This document shows positions 16,629 through 25,698 of a stretch of DNA of 64,000 nt, in pieces (within the stretch, counting starts at the first letter, position 1; every line of letters starts with the position of its first letter). The stretch is from Nitrospira sp. (GTDB lineage: Bacteria; Nitrospirota; Nitrospiria; Nitrospirales; Nitrospiraceae), in contig JARFXO010000003.1 in NCBI GenBank assembly GCA_029194665.1, forward strand, positions 620,001-684,000. Direction: 5' to 3'. The notes beneath the pieces were generated by a model. That model worked only from the letters and a program-made list of their open reading frames with translations. It did no database searches and was not told the origin of the DNA. The position numbers and the translations under genes are program-made.

Positions 16629-18065
16629 ATGAAACAGGATCAGAATAAGCCGTCGTCAACGACTCGAATTGAGCGAGATACCATGGGGGAACTGGCTGTT
16701 CCTGCCGAGGCCTACTATGGTGTACAGACTGCCCGCGCCATCGAGAATTTTCCGATCAGCTCGCTACGGATGCCGCGGTCGATCATTCGGGCTATGGGGA
16801 TGATCAAGCGTGCTGCGGCCACCGTGAATCACTCTCTTGGTTTGCTGGAAAAGAAACCATCGGAGGCCATCAAGCAAGCAGCGACTGAAGTGGTCGATGG
16901 TAAATTAGATGCTGAGTTTCCTGTCGATCTTTTCCAGACTGGGTCCGGTACGTCGACCAACATGAACACCAATGAGGTCATCTCCAATCGTGCCACGGAG
17001 CTGCTCGGTGGCGCACGCGGCAGCAAATTGATCCATCCGAACGACCATGTGAATCTTGGGCAGTCGAGCAACGACGTGATTCCGACCGCCATTCACATCG
17101 CCGCGTCAGAGATGATGCAGAAACAGCTCTTGCCGGCGCTGACTCGATTGCACAAGGCGCTGAAGATCAAGGCCAAGGAGTTCGATAAGGTCGTGAAGAT
17201 CGGACGTACGCACCTTCAAGATGCAACACCGGTTCGGCTTGGCCAAGAATTCGGAGGGTACGCCAGACAAATTGAACTCGGTATCCAGCGGGTCAAACAG
17301 GCGCAGGAGGCTCTGAGCGAAGTGGCATTGGGCGGAACTGCCGTCGGCACCGGCTTGAACTGCCATCCGAGATTTTCGGCCAAGGTCATGGCCATCATCT
17401 CCAAAGAGACCGGCTGCTCGTTCAAGGAAGCAAAGAATCACTTTGAAGCACAATCGGCGCAAGACTCTCTTGTTGCGGCGAGCGGACATCTCCGGACTCT
17501 TGCAGTCAGTCTCATGAAGATTGCCAACGATATTCGCTGGCTTGGGTCCGGGCCACGGTGCGGGCTCGGCGAAATCAATTTACCCGAGACGCAGCCTGGG
17601 TCGTCGATCATGCCGGGCAAGGTCAATCCGGTCATCGCCGAATCCGTGACGATGGTCTGTGCGCAGGTCATCGGCAACGACGTCACGGTCACGGTCGGCG
17701 GCCAGGCGGCAAATTTTGAACTCATCGTGATGATGCCGGTCATGGCCTACAATCTTCTCCAGTCCATCGAGCTTCTCGCAACAGCCTCCAACAATTTCTC
17801 CGTCAAGTGCATCGAAGGGATCCAGGCGAACGAAGAACGTTGTAAGAGCCTTATCGAAGAGAGCTTGGCGATGTGTACGGCCCTTGCTCCGGAGATCGGC
17901 TATGAAGCAGCGGCAAAATTGGCCAAGGAAGCGTATAAATCAGGAAAGACGGTGAGACAGGTCGCCAAAGAACAAAAAGTATTACCCGACCGAAGGCTCG
18001 CTGAACTTCTCGATCCATGGCGCATGACTGAACCAGGCGGGCCAGTGGGGAGCGCGGGAGGATAG
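16629..18065 (+). CDS. fumC: Class II fumarate hydratase
   Basis: 478 aa. It catalyses reversible hydration of fumarate to malate in the TCA cycle (oxidative or reductive). Superfamily landmarks are TGSGTSTNMNTNEV (~105-118), GRTHLQDATPV (~190) and the signature GSSIMPGKVNPV (~323-334). The signature is followed by AESVTMVCAQVIGND, which is closer to fumarases (NP...E.lTMVc.qV.Gn) than to aspartases. Aspartate ammonia-lyase shares this fold and is the main alternative. A short GGAG lies about 9 bases before the ATG. The C-terminal ~15 residues (Gly/Pro-rich) exceed the usual length. It is single-gene, downstream of a terminator. Confidence 0.85.
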   Translation: MKQDQNKPSSTTRIERDTMGELAVPAEAYYGVQTARAIENFPISSLRMPRSIIRAMGMIKRAAATVNHSLGLLEKKPSEAIKQAATEVVDGKLDAEFPVDLFQTGSGTSTNMNTNEVISNRATELLGGARGSKLIHPNDHVNLGQSSNDVIPTAIHIAASEMMQKQLLPALTRLHKALKIKAKEFDKVVKIGRTHLQDATPVRLGQEFGGYARQIELGIQRVKQAQEALSEVALGGTAVGTGLNCHPRFSAKVMAIISKETGCSFKEAKNHFEAQSAQDSLVAASGHLRTLAVSLMKIANDIRWLGSGPRCGLGEINLPETQPGSSIMPGKVNPVIAESVTMVCAQVIGNDVTVTVGGQAANFELIVMMPVMAYNLLQSIELLATASNNFSVKCIEGIQANEERCKSLIEESLAMCTALAPEIGYEAAAKLAKEAYKSGKTVRQVAKEQKVLPDRRLAELLDPWRMTEPGGPVGSAGG

Positions 18066-18120
18066 CTGAACGACACCTAGGTATTGTCTTATCGCGCTCG
18101 GGCTGTATACTGAAAGCACC

Positions 18121-18831
18121 ATGCGTTCAGCCTGCCAGAGTCACTCGTTCATGATCGGCCTTTTGGCCTTGCTGGTTTCAGGCCTGCTCTCTGGCTGTGC
18201 CGCGACTGGACGTTCCTCGGTACAAGATGAGAGGAACGTGACTCCCACCGTGGGCACGCGCGGGGCGCATTGCTGCATCATGGCCAAGGCAGTTCCGCAA
18301 CAGACGGCGCTGGCGAAGACAGCCGTGCGATTTGTCGGGCAATCCCGCATTCAGGTTGGTGGTCGGAGCTACGCTCCCGATTGTTCCGGGTTCGTTCGAG
18401 GCGTGTACGCCACGCAGCGTGTGGACTTGTATGGTGGGCTGGGCGAACTGGATGGAGGTAACGGCGTCGGGCGTATCTTTACCCACGTAGTGGAGCATGG
18501 CCGGATTCACTACGGCCCAACCGTCCATCCAGGTGATCTGGTCTTTTTCCACAATACCTGGGATTTCAACCGCGACGGATTGCCGAACGACCCGCTCACA
18601 CACGTCGGCGTCGTCGAGAAAGTGGACCGTGATGGGACCGTCCTGTTCGTCAGTTCGGTTTCAGAGGGAATTAAACGGTACAGGATGAACCTCAGTCATC
18701 CCGATAGGCACAAGGATGCTGATGGACGAGTCTTGAACGACTTCTTACGACGCAGGCATGTGGGAGACGCTCAAGGAACCTATTATCTTACCGGGCGATT
18801 GTTCGCTGCTTTTGGAACGCTTGCTCACTAA
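18121..18831 (+). CDS. NlpC/P60-like cell-wall hydrolase lipoprotein
   Basis: 236 aa. A lipoprotein signal (MIGLLALLVSGLLSGC, lipobox LSGC) is followed by a catalytic-domain pattern of the NlpC/P60/CHAP cysteine peptidase fold. This comprises YAPDCSGFVRGVYA (candidate nucleophile Cys), HPGDLVFFHNTWD, and DPLTHVGVVEKVD (candidate His) with a glycine-poor strand after it. Such enzymes cleave peptide stems of peptidoglycan; activity here is inferred from motif order only. It begins 55 bp after fumC, but the two have no obvious functional link. ATG 18121 has only a weak ribosome-binding site (GAAAG). Confidence 0.75.
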   Translation: MRSACQSHSFMIGLLALLVSGLLSGCAATGRSSVQDERNVTPTVGTRGAHCCIMAKAVPQQTALAKTAVRFVGQSRIQVGGRSYAPDCSGFVRGVYATQRVDLYGGLGELDGGNGVGRIFTHVVEHGRIHYGPTVHPGDLVFFHNTWDFNRDGLPNDPLTHVGVVEKVDRDGTVLFVSSVSEGIKRYRMNLSHPDRHKDADGRVLNDFLRRRHVGDAQGTYYLTGRLFAAFGTLAH

Positions 18832-18969
18832 CCTGACCTTGTCCACGAACTTCCTGTCATGTCCTCCTGAGTTCGAACAGCCTGTCCTTCTCACGTTGGC
18901 TTTCTCATTTTCTAACTTTTAGAGAGCGTGAGCTGATGGCGCGCTCGGAAACGTAGGCGATCAATACCG

Positions 18970-21372
18970 ATGAGAACTGAAACGACTCAGACTTCAACAG
19001 ACGCGACTCAGCTCAGGATTGTACCTCTCCTTGCCAAGGAGCTCGGCGTCGGTGCTCCTCAAGTGGCTGCCGCAGTGACACTGCTCGACGGAGGGGCCAC
19101 GGTCCCATTCATCGCGCGGTATCGTAAGGAAGCAACCGGTAACTTGGATGACACGCAACTCCGTTCACTGGAAGATCGCCTGCGCTACCTGCGCGAACTG
19201 GAAGAGCGGCGGACCGCCGTGCTCGCCTCGATTGCGGAGCAAGGCAAGCTCACGGATGCGTTGCGCACGACCATCGAGGCCGCCACGACCAAGCAAGCCC
19301 TCGAAGACCTGTACTTGCCCTTCAAACCGAAGCGACGCACGCGTGCCCAGATCGCGCGAGCGGCGGGACTGGAGCCGTTGGCCGAGGGTCTGTTGGCCGA
19401 TCCCATGCTGAATCCAGAGCAGGAAGCGCTCAAGTACCTCCGCCTCGTGCCAGCTGCTGAGGGGGTAGAGGCGATCAATGTGCCCGATGCTAAAACCGCG
19501 CTGGAAGGGGCACGAGATATTCTCATGGAGCGGTTCGCTGAAACGGCCGACTTATTGGCCATGCTTCGGACGCGGCTGTGGGACCAAGGCATTGTGACCT
19601 CGACTGTGATGAAAAACAAGGAAACGGCCGAAGCGGAAAAGTTTCGAGACTATTACGCCTATTCTGAGCCGATCAAGACTATTCCGTCGCATCGGGCACT
19701 CGCATTGTTCCGAGGTCGTACGCTCGGGGTGTTGAAGCTGGAGTTAGGTTTGGGAGAGGCGCTTGAGACGGTTGTCCCCCATCCCTGCGTCGCGATGATC
19801 GCGGTTCAGGTGGGCATCGAAGATCGCGGCCGACCGGCAGACAAATGGCTGGCCGGCGTATGCGAATGGACATGGCGTGTCAAGCTTCACCTGACGCTCA
19901 GTACCGAACTGTTCGTACAGCTGCGCGATGTGGCCGAGGCCGAGGCAATCAAGATTTTTGCCAGGAATCTCCATGAATTGTTGTTGGCGGCGCCGGCCGG
20001 CCCAAAGGCCATCCTCGGCCTGGACCCCGGCATTCGCACCGGTTGCAAAGTGGCGGTGGTCGATGGGACGGGAAAATTATTGGAAACGGAGACCATCTTT
20101 CCGCATCAGCCTCGCAACGACTGGCAGGGAGCCTTGGAGACGCTGGCACGTCTGGTCATTCGCCTTGACGTGGAATTGCTGGCGATCGGCAACGGCACGG
20201 CGAGTCGGGAGACGGATAAGTTGGTGGGTGAGGTGATCAAACTGATTACGACTCAGAAGTCTGAGCACGAGGTGGCGAAAATTGTGGTCAGTGAAGCAGG
20301 AGCGTCGGTCTATTCTGCCTCTGCCTCTGCCGCGGCAGAGTTTCCCGAGTTGGATGTCAGCCTACGAGGCGCGGTGTCCATTGCCCGGCGTGTTCAGGAT
20401 CCGCTGGCCGAGCTGGTCAAGATTGAACCCAAAGCGATCGGAGTCGGACAATATCAACATGATGTCGATCAGCGGGCCTTGGCTCGGTCGCTCGATGCCA
20501 CGGTCGAAGATTGCGTGAACGCCGTCGGCGTGAACGTCAATACTGCGTCGGTGCCCTTGCTGGAACGGGTCTCCGGCCTCAACAAGGCGTCGGCCAGAAA
20601 TATTGTGGACTATCGAGATGCGAACGGACCGTTCTCAAACCGCGCTGCGATCCGCAAGGTGCCGCGTCTTGGCGAAAAAACTTTCGAACAGGCGGCGGGC
20701 TTCCTGCGCATCCCTGACGGCGACAATCCCTTGGATCGGTCCGCTGTGCACCCGGAGGCCTATCCGGTGGTCGAACGTATTCTGACGCGGTTGGAAACCG
20801 GGATTGCCGAGCTGATGCGCCGCCCGGCTGTCTTGAAAGAGTTGTCACCCAGTGACTTTACCGATGAACAGTTTGGTTTACCGACGGTGCGGGATATTTT
20901 TGCCGAATTGGAAAAACCAGGCCGCGATCCACGTCCTGAATTCAAGACTGCAACGTTTCGTGAGGGAGTCGAATCTGTGAGTGACTTACAGCTCGGCATG
21001 GTGTTGGAGGGAGTCGTCACGAATGTGGCGGCATTCGGCGCTTTTATCGACATTGGTGTGCACCAAGACGGGCTCGTGCACGTGTCCGCGCTGGCCAACA
21101 AATTCATCAAGGACCCGCACGAGGTGGTCAAACCGGGGCAGGTGGTCAAGGTGAAGGTGATCGATGTCGATCTGAAGCGCCAGCGTATTGCCTTAACCAT
21201 GCGTCTGGAAGATTCCGCGAGCCGCCCATTTGGTCCGACACAATCTGGTGGTGAGGCAACGCGTGACTCGCGCGGACGTGGACCGTCGGCATCCGGCCAG
21301 GCAGCTGCACGAGCTTCACAACCGATCGGTGCCATGGCTCGGGCACTGGCCAAGGCCAGGCAGAAGTCGTAG
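18970..21372 (+). CDS. tex: Tex family RNA-binding transcription accessory protein
   Basis: 800 aa, typical for Tex. Order of domains: the N-terminal helical Tex domain ([20 protein letters not shown] near residue 37), the YqgF/RNase H-like domain ([20 protein letters not shown], ~347), and two helix-hairpin-helix motifs (~523-580; [37 protein letters not shown]). An S1 RNA-binding domain follows at ~674-745 ([28 protein letters not shown]), then a basic low-complexity tail. Tex proteins bind nucleic acids and influence transcription in the cytoplasm. It stands alone, with a small ORF following 48 bp later. Confidence 0.95.
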   Translation: MRTETTQTSTDATQLRIVPLLAKELGVGAPQVAAAVTLLDGGATVPFIARYRKEATGNLDDTQLRSLEDRLRYLRELEERRTAVLASIAEQGKLTDALRTTIEAATTKQALEDLYLPFKPKRRTRAQIARAAGLEPLAEGLLADPMLNPEQEALKYLRLVPAAEGVEAINVPDAKTALEGARDILMERFAETADLLAMLRTRLWDQGIVTSTVMKNKETAEAEKFRDYYAYSEPIKTIPSHRALALFRGRTLGVLKLELGLGEALETVVPHPCVAMIAVQVGIEDRGRPADKWLAGVCEWTWRVKLHLTLSTELFVQLRDVAEAEAIKIFARNLHELLLAAPAGPKAILGLDPGIRTGCKVAVVDGTGKLLETETIFPHQPRNDWQGALETLARLVIRLDVELLAIGNGTASRETDKLVGEVIKLITTQKSEHEVAKIVVSEAGASVYSASASAAAEFPELDVSLRGAVSIARRVQDPLAELVKIEPKAIGVGQYQHDVDQRALARSLDATVEDCVNAVGVNVNTASVPLLERVSGLNKASARNIVDYRDANGPFSNRAAIRKVPRLGEKTFEQAAGFLRIPDGDNPLDRSAVHPEAYPVVERILTRLETGIAELMRRPAVLKELSPSDFTDEQFGLPTVRDIFAELEKPGRDPRPEFKTATFREGVESVSDLQLGMVLEGVVTNVAAFGAFIDIGVHQDGLVHVSALANKFIKDPHEVVKPGQVVKVKVIDVDLKRQRIALTMRLEDSASRPFGPTQSGGEATRDSRGRGPSASGQAAARASQPIGAMARALAKARQKS

Positions 21373-21420
21373 AGAATTGGTACTGCGTAAAGGAAACCGC
21401 CTTACAGGGACCTTGCACGA

Positions 21421-21603
21421 ATGGCAATCGATACTCTTAAGCAAGAGATTCTGCAGGTGGTGGAAGGGTTTCCAAACACGGTCACATTTAAGGATGCGAT
21501 CGAACGGCTCTGTTTTCTGGCAAAGGTTGAAGCGGGGATTCGTCAGTCTGATAGCGGCGAAACTATAGCCCATGTAGATGCAGTTCGTCAGCTCCTTAAA
21601 TGA
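21421..21603 (+). CDS. Small antitoxin-like protein, 60 aa
   Basis: The sequence has the pattern FKDAIERLCFLAKVEAGIRQ, then SDSGETIAHVDAVRQLLK. This 'A.eRL.fL.Ki..Gl....G....HeeV...l' layout is common in antitoxins of the addiction-module/RelB-like kind. No toxin is adjacent: the next gene is tenA on the other strand. It may be an orphan antitoxin or a small regulator. The ribosome-binding site is weak (AGGGAC, 11 bases away). Confidence 0.6.
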   Translation: MAIDTLKQEILQVVEGFPNTVTFKDAIERLCFLAKVEAGIRQSDSGETIAHVDAVRQLLK

Positions 21604-21693
21604 CTGGTCTGATCTGGAACCGCCTAAGCCGCTTGTAATGTGAGCCTGGAGTGAGATGCCGTAGCACGTGGGCGTCGAACGAATGCCGTCTGT

Positions 21694-22362
21694 TCACACC
21701 GGCCACTGTTCCTCGTTCCACGCCATCTCCCAGAACATCCACTCGTACCGTGAGCTGATGATGAAGGAGTCCTCCATCCGCTGTTTTTCTGCTTTACCGG
21801 CGGTCTTGGCCCACTGATCGACTTTCTTTCTCATCCAGAGTTGGACTTCGGCAAATTCCGGCGAGGCATAGAGCATCAGCCACTCGCGGTAGGGATGACT
21901 CTTCGCAGGAGAGCCTTTCCGTAACAAGTGTTGTCCGACGACACAGTAGACCCAGGCGCAGGGTAGGGCAACGACCGTGATCTCCGCCGCAGTGCCTGAA
22001 GCCGCGACAGCCAGCATATGTCTGGTATAGGCATAGTTCGTCGGTGCCATCGGCACGGATGTCATCTGTTTGGCCGTCAGCCCCCATTTCTTTCCATAGT
22101 TCTCATGCAGGCTCCGTTCGACGACAATCGTTTCCTCGGCCAACTTGTTGAACCGCAAAGCCGATTCTGAATCAGGGGCCTTCAGTGCGGCGGCGGACAA
22201 CACACGAGCCAGATCGCCAAGAAATCTCGCATCCTGCAGAATGTAATGTTTGAACTTATGTTCAGGCAGTGTTCCGTCACCGAGAGCCACGACAAAGGGA
22301 TGGTGTAGTTGGGCATCCCAGATCGACGTGGCGAGCTTGCGTAGATGGCTTGAATAGGACAT
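21694..22362 (-). CDS. tenA: TenA family protein (aminopyrimidine aminohydrolase/thiaminase II-like)
   Basis: 222 aa, normal for TenA. TenA proteins hydrolyse aminopyrimidine products of thiamine breakdown so the HMP moiety can be salvaged. Visible features: FKHYILQDARFLGDLARVL near the start, ALPCAWVYCVVGQHL (~135-150) including a cysteine at the position of the catalytic Cys, and SSRYEWMFWEMAWNEEQWP at the end, matching the conserved YE..FW..A block. AGGAAGG lies about 6 bases before ATG 22362. No other thiamine gene or TPP riboswitch is visible nearby, so it is probably a stand-alone salvage gene. Confidence 0.9.
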   Translation of the reverse strand: MSYSSHLRKLATSIWDAQLHHPFVVALGDGTLPEHKFKHYILQDARFLGDLARVLSAAALKAPDSESALRFNKLAEETIVVERSLHENYGKKWGLTAKQMTSVPMAPTNYAYTRHMLAVAASGTAAEITVVALPCAWVYCVVGQHLLRKGSPAKSHPYREWLMLYASPEFAEVQLWMRKKVDQWAKTAGKAEKQRMEDSFIISSRYEWMFWEMAWNEEQWPV

Positions 22363-22609
22363 ACAGGCCTTCCTAGAGATCTTCGCCTCTGGTGTGTGGT
22401 CACGACATATGCAGTGTTTAGTTTCAAGTTTTTACGGTTGAGTTTCAACTCAAAATTCAATACTCATAGCTCAAGGTAATCAGAGCGGAACGTACCTGTT
22501 CCTTCGTTACATAATGCTCCTTTTGTCATAGCTGCGTCCTTTCCTGAGGTCCTTCGTCCATAGGGGTGAGTGCGGAATGACCCGTAGCTCGATAACGAGG
22601 AGGTTTTCC

Positions 22610-23053
22610 ATGCGTCCCCATATTTCGCTTGATGTCCGCGATGTGTCCAGATCGGTGGTCTTCTATGAAAAAGTGTTTGGGGTGTCGCCACAGAAACAGG
22701 TGATGGACTATGCCAAGTTTGACTTGCAGGCTCCGGCGCTGAACTTCTCTCTGGTTTCCTCCACCGGAGATGTGAGTGCCGTGGATCATTTGGGAATCGA
22801 GGTCGAGACGGTCGAGGAAATCGCGGAGTGGAAGACCCGTTTGCAACATGAAGGAATACTTGAAAGAGTAGAGGATAACATCGCTTGTTGTTTTGCCAGA
22901 CAGGATAAGCTCTGGTTTACCGACCCGGACGGGAATGCCTGGGAGATCTTTACGGTTCATGAGCAATTGAAGGTCACAGGACGACTGAGTCAAACAGGGT
23001 GCTGCGTGCCAAAGAAGGCCGGTGCTTCAGAGCCGGTTACTTGCGGAGCCTAA
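22610..23053 (+). CDS. arsI: ArsI/CadI-type glyoxalase-fold protein (putative C-As lyase)
   Basis: 147 aa from ATG 22610, which has GAGGAGG 7 bases upstream. It is a VOC-fold protein with metal-ligand candidates H5, H60 and E112. It has the vicinal cysteine pair C93-C94 (NIACCFARQDKLWFTDPDGN) that in ArsI binds trivalent methylarsenicals before the carbon-arsenic bond is cleaved. A C-terminal tail adds C131-C132 and C145. The CadI/ArsI family is arsenic- or cadmium-induced. The next gene is the ECF sigma factor SigZ, 43 bp downstream on the same strand, so they probably share a transcript. The substrate is inferred from the cysteine pair; other VOC enzymes lack it. Confidence 0.8.
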   Translation: MRPHISLDVRDVSRSVVFYEKVFGVSPQKQVMDYAKFDLQAPALNFSLVSSTGDVSAVDHLGIEVETVEEIAEWKTRLQHEGILERVEDNIACCFARQDKLWFTDPDGNAWEIFTVHEQLKVTGRLSQTGCCVPKKAGASEPVTCGA

Positions 23054-23096
23054 GCCGGAACAGTACCGGATGGATGCGAAGGGTGGAGAGGCCATC

Positions 23097-23723
23097 ATGA
23101 TAAAGACGACGGAAGAACTCTGGCAACTTGTTCGTGATGGCCTCCGTGCCTTCATCGCCAAACGTATCAACGATAAGGGGCATGTCGACGATATTCTGCA
23201 AGACGTGTTCGTGCGAGTCCATCGACGTCTGGATACGGTAAACGATCCTCACCGGATCGTCTCATGGATCTATCAAGTTACTCGTCATGCGATCATCGAT
23301 CATTACCGGAAACCAGGAAGACAGCGAGAGGTCCCGGCTGGATTGAGCTCAGAACTTGAAGTGTTGAACGAAGTTCTCTCGATGTCAGACATGACACCTG
23401 ATGGCGATGCAGGTGAGCTTCGGGCCGAACTCGCCGGTTGCCTTCGCCCGATGATCGAGCGATTGTCACAAGACTATCGAGACGCGATCACCCTTGTGGA
23501 GATCGAGGGACTGACGCAACAAGCGGCTGCCAAACAGCTGGGCATCTCACTATCCGGCATGAAATCCAGGGTCCAGCGAGGGCGCAAACAGCTCAGACAG
23601 ATGCTCGACGACTGCTGTGTGATCGAGCTGGATCGCCGGAAAGGCGTGGTCGAGTATCGTTCTCGCAAAACCGAGTGTGATGTCTGCGTAGCTGAGAAGA
23701 AGCCACCCGAACCGAAACTCTGA
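23097..23723 (+). CDS. sigZ: ECF RNA polymerase sigma factor, SigZ family
   Basis: 208 aa from ATG 23097 (GGTGGAG upstream; family start TTEELWQLVRDGL). Region 2 is DDILQDVFVRVHRRLD with SWIYQVTRHAIIDHYRK (~35-75). Region 4 is LSQDYRDAITLVEIEGLTQQ with GISLSGMKSRVQRGRKQLRQ (~120-170). The C-terminal extension DDCCVIELDRRKGVVEYRSR with a later CDVC holds four cysteines and is characteristic of SigZ-type factors. No anti-sigma gene is adjacent. Together with the ArsI-like gene before it, this suggests a metal/metalloid-responsive regulon in which the Cys-rich tail could act as sensor. That role is inference. Confidence 0.88.
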   Translation: MIKTTEELWQLVRDGLRAFIAKRINDKGHVDDILQDVFVRVHRRLDTVNDPHRIVSWIYQVTRHAIIDHYRKPGRQREVPAGLSSELEVLNEVLSMSDMTPDGDAGELRAELAGCLRPMIERLSQDYRDAITLVEIEGLTQQAAAKQLGISLSGMKSRVQRGRKQLRQMLDDCCVIELDRRKGVVEYRSRKTECDVCVAEKKPPEPKL

Positions 23724-23733
23724 ACGTAGATGA

Positions 23734-23765
23734 GTTGGGTACCCTCTGCCGAGAGGGTACCCAAC
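23734..23765. terminator. Perfect 14-bp hairpin between convergent sigZ and peroxidase genes
   Basis: GTTGGGTACCCTCT, loop GCCG, AGAGGGTACCCAAC. It is fully symmetric and sits 11 bases after the sigZ stop and 20 bases after the peroxidase stop, so it probably terminates both. No T-run is present on either side. Confidence 0.75.
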
Positions 23766-23784
23766 AGGATAAGGCAGGATCTAT

Positions 23785-25407
23785 CTAGTTTAAGGGGGGA
23801 ACCACACCGGCGAACATCAGCAAGTCGGTGATCTCGAAATCGCCGGATTTTGCCGACGGCAAGGTCGGTTTCCAGTTCTTATCGACGCCTAGGTAGGAGT
23901 CTTTATCGGCTTTGAGTAAACCTATGAACACTTCCCCGACAATACGGCCTCCAACCGGTCCCAATCGCATACCATTCTCGAAAACCTCCGCCTCTTTCAG
24001 AATGTAGTACCAGAGCGGGGTACTCCGGTCCATGCCGAAGGGAGCAAGTTCTGCAAGTTGTACCGGAGTCAAAACCTGAGCTCCCATCACCCGTGCAATC
24101 GTTTGTCCCGACGGAATGCCGAAGTTCACATGGCGCATGAGATTACGCGAGGCCAGCGACTGGACTCCGTCATTCGGTAAACCGGGAGCGGGACCGCGTG
24201 ATCCTGGCAGAAGCATCAGTGGGGTTGAGAGCTTGCTGTCGATCCGCTTGTTGGGCTTGAAGTTCTCGTCCAACTTAAAGAACGTCTGCCAGTCGATGTA
24301 CCGACGTGCAGCTCGCTTGCCGCCGCGCATGTCGTTGGGATCGGGATCGTTCGGATCGGCCGAATCATCGAAGATGAAGGCGAAGAACTCGCTGCCGGGA
24401 GCTGCTCCGAAATTGAGCCGATAGCTGGGACGAACTTGCGAATGGCCAAAGCGATAGGCACCCACGGCGAACTCCACTGGGATCAACGGCTCTCGTCTCG
24501 GGCTGCGGAATCGCGAGTCTTGAGTTCGATCGTGAACCCTATAGAACAGCGGCCCGTTCCGCAAGATCTCATCCGTCCGATCTTGTCCGATGGTCATCGG
24601 CAAGAACTCGTTGACGATGATCCATTGGTAGTGCCAAGTCACCTGACGGCGCGCCTCTCTAAAAATATCCCTAGCCGAACGATGCTGCTGGGCCGGATCG
24701 GCGCGCAACCGATCGACCACCGCGTTGTGAAACTTTAACATGGCCAGGTGAAATTGACTGATGACAAGATTCTCATCGTTCCGGCTATCTGCGATAATCG
24801 CGTTGTTGTTGTGATCACGCGGAAGGTCATATCGCGTTGCCCCCTTTCGAGACACTTGCTCGGAACTGGGAATGGCTTCGATGCGGAATTTGATGTCTCC
24901 TGAACTGCTGTCGTACAGTTCCGGTGACCCGTCGGGACCGTCGCCATACACACTGTCGAGATCGAACTCGGCGGTCCGGAAATTGGTGGTCCGTCGGGGA
25001 AGGGTGGGTTCTGTCAGCGGCGCCTTCAACGCGAGGGTCAGATCGTGATCCAGAAACTGCCCAAAGAACGTCACCCCGGCCGTCATATTCGGATTATCAG
25101 GGTTGTTCGGACCAGGATTCACAATCGACTCTTTCGGATCCGTGAGGAGATCCAAAGCGTCGATGACTCCACCTTTGACGCCAAGCTTTTTCGCCAGCTC
25201 TCGCGCTTCATCGGTCGCGGGGGCATAGGGCGGCAAGCCAGGAAACATGCGGCTAAAGACATCATCCGGAAAGCGGGGACGATTGGGTTTGGTCACATGT
25301 AGATTATTTTTCTCCGATAGATCTTCGGCAGCTCCCGCCGGTTCAGTCGTGCCGGATAACAGTCCGGCCAGACCAACCGCTACAACATATGCCGCTCGAA
25401 CGCGCAT
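23785..25407 (-). CDS. Secreted animal-type haem peroxidase
   Basis: 540 aa from ATG 25407 (GGAGG 7 bases upstream). A signal peptide covers residues ~1-27 (VVAVGLAGLLSGTTEPAGAA). The distal haem region is GVTFFGQFLDHDLTLAL, with the Gln-His pair, and a calcium-site-like DLDSVYGDGPDG segment follows. The proximal histidine lies in FAVGAYRFGHSQVRPSYRLN. These are hallmarks of the peroxidase-cyclooxygenase (animal peroxidase) superfamily, bacterial peroxinectin-like branch. Export suggests oxidation of halides, phenols or similar substrates outside the cytoplasm; the actual substrate is unknown. It is monocistronic, convergent with sigZ and divergent from the flavoprotein gene. Confidence 0.9.
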   Translation of the reverse strand: MRVRAAYVVAVGLAGLLSGTTEPAGAAEDLSEKNNLHVTKPNRPRFPDDVFSRMFPGLPPYAPATDEARELAKKLGVKGGVIDALDLLTDPKESIVNPGPNNPDNPNMTAGVTFFGQFLDHDLTLALKAPLTEPTLPRRTTNFRTAEFDLDSVYGDGPDGSPELYDSSSGDIKFRIEAIPSSEQVSRKGATRYDLPRDHNNNAIIADSRNDENLVISQFHLAMLKFHNAVVDRLRADPAQQHRSARDIFREARRQVTWHYQWIIVNEFLPMTIGQDRTDEILRNGPLFYRVHDRTQDSRFRSPRREPLIPVEFAVGAYRFGHSQVRPSYRLNFGAAPGSEFFAFIFDDSADPNDPDPNDMRGGKRAARRYIDWQTFFKLDENFKPNKRIDSKLSTPLMLLPGSRGPAPGLPNDGVQSLASRNLMRHVNFGIPSGQTIARVMGAQVLTPVQLAELAPFGMDRSTPLWYYILKEAEVFENGMRLGPVGGRIVGEVFIGLLKADKDSYLGVDKNWKPTLPSAKSGDFEITDLLMFAGVVPPLN

Positions 25408-25698
25408 GAGGAATCCTCCTACGTTTGAGTGTGAACACAAAAGCATCCATCCTTTCCTCACCGCGATGGCCATCGCTGTGGAGTTGTTGCATACCAGCAA
25501 GAGTCAGGCCATGATGGAATCAATGCAAAATCTCGAAAAACGCCCATCACAGGCTACGAACGTGTTCAGTTATGTTCGAACAGGGCGTAGTAGTGTAGTT
25601 GTGTTCATGCGTAGCTGAATTCCTACGGTTAACGACCTTCACTGAATGCATGTAGGTGAATTGGTCAACATTTCTCCTCACAAAGTATTGAGAGTTGG

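Noticed and set aside
21421-21603. Toxin partner sought for the 60-aa antitoxin-like protein
   Set aside because: The neighbours are tex and tenA, both housekeeping-type; no small toxin frame is present on either side.
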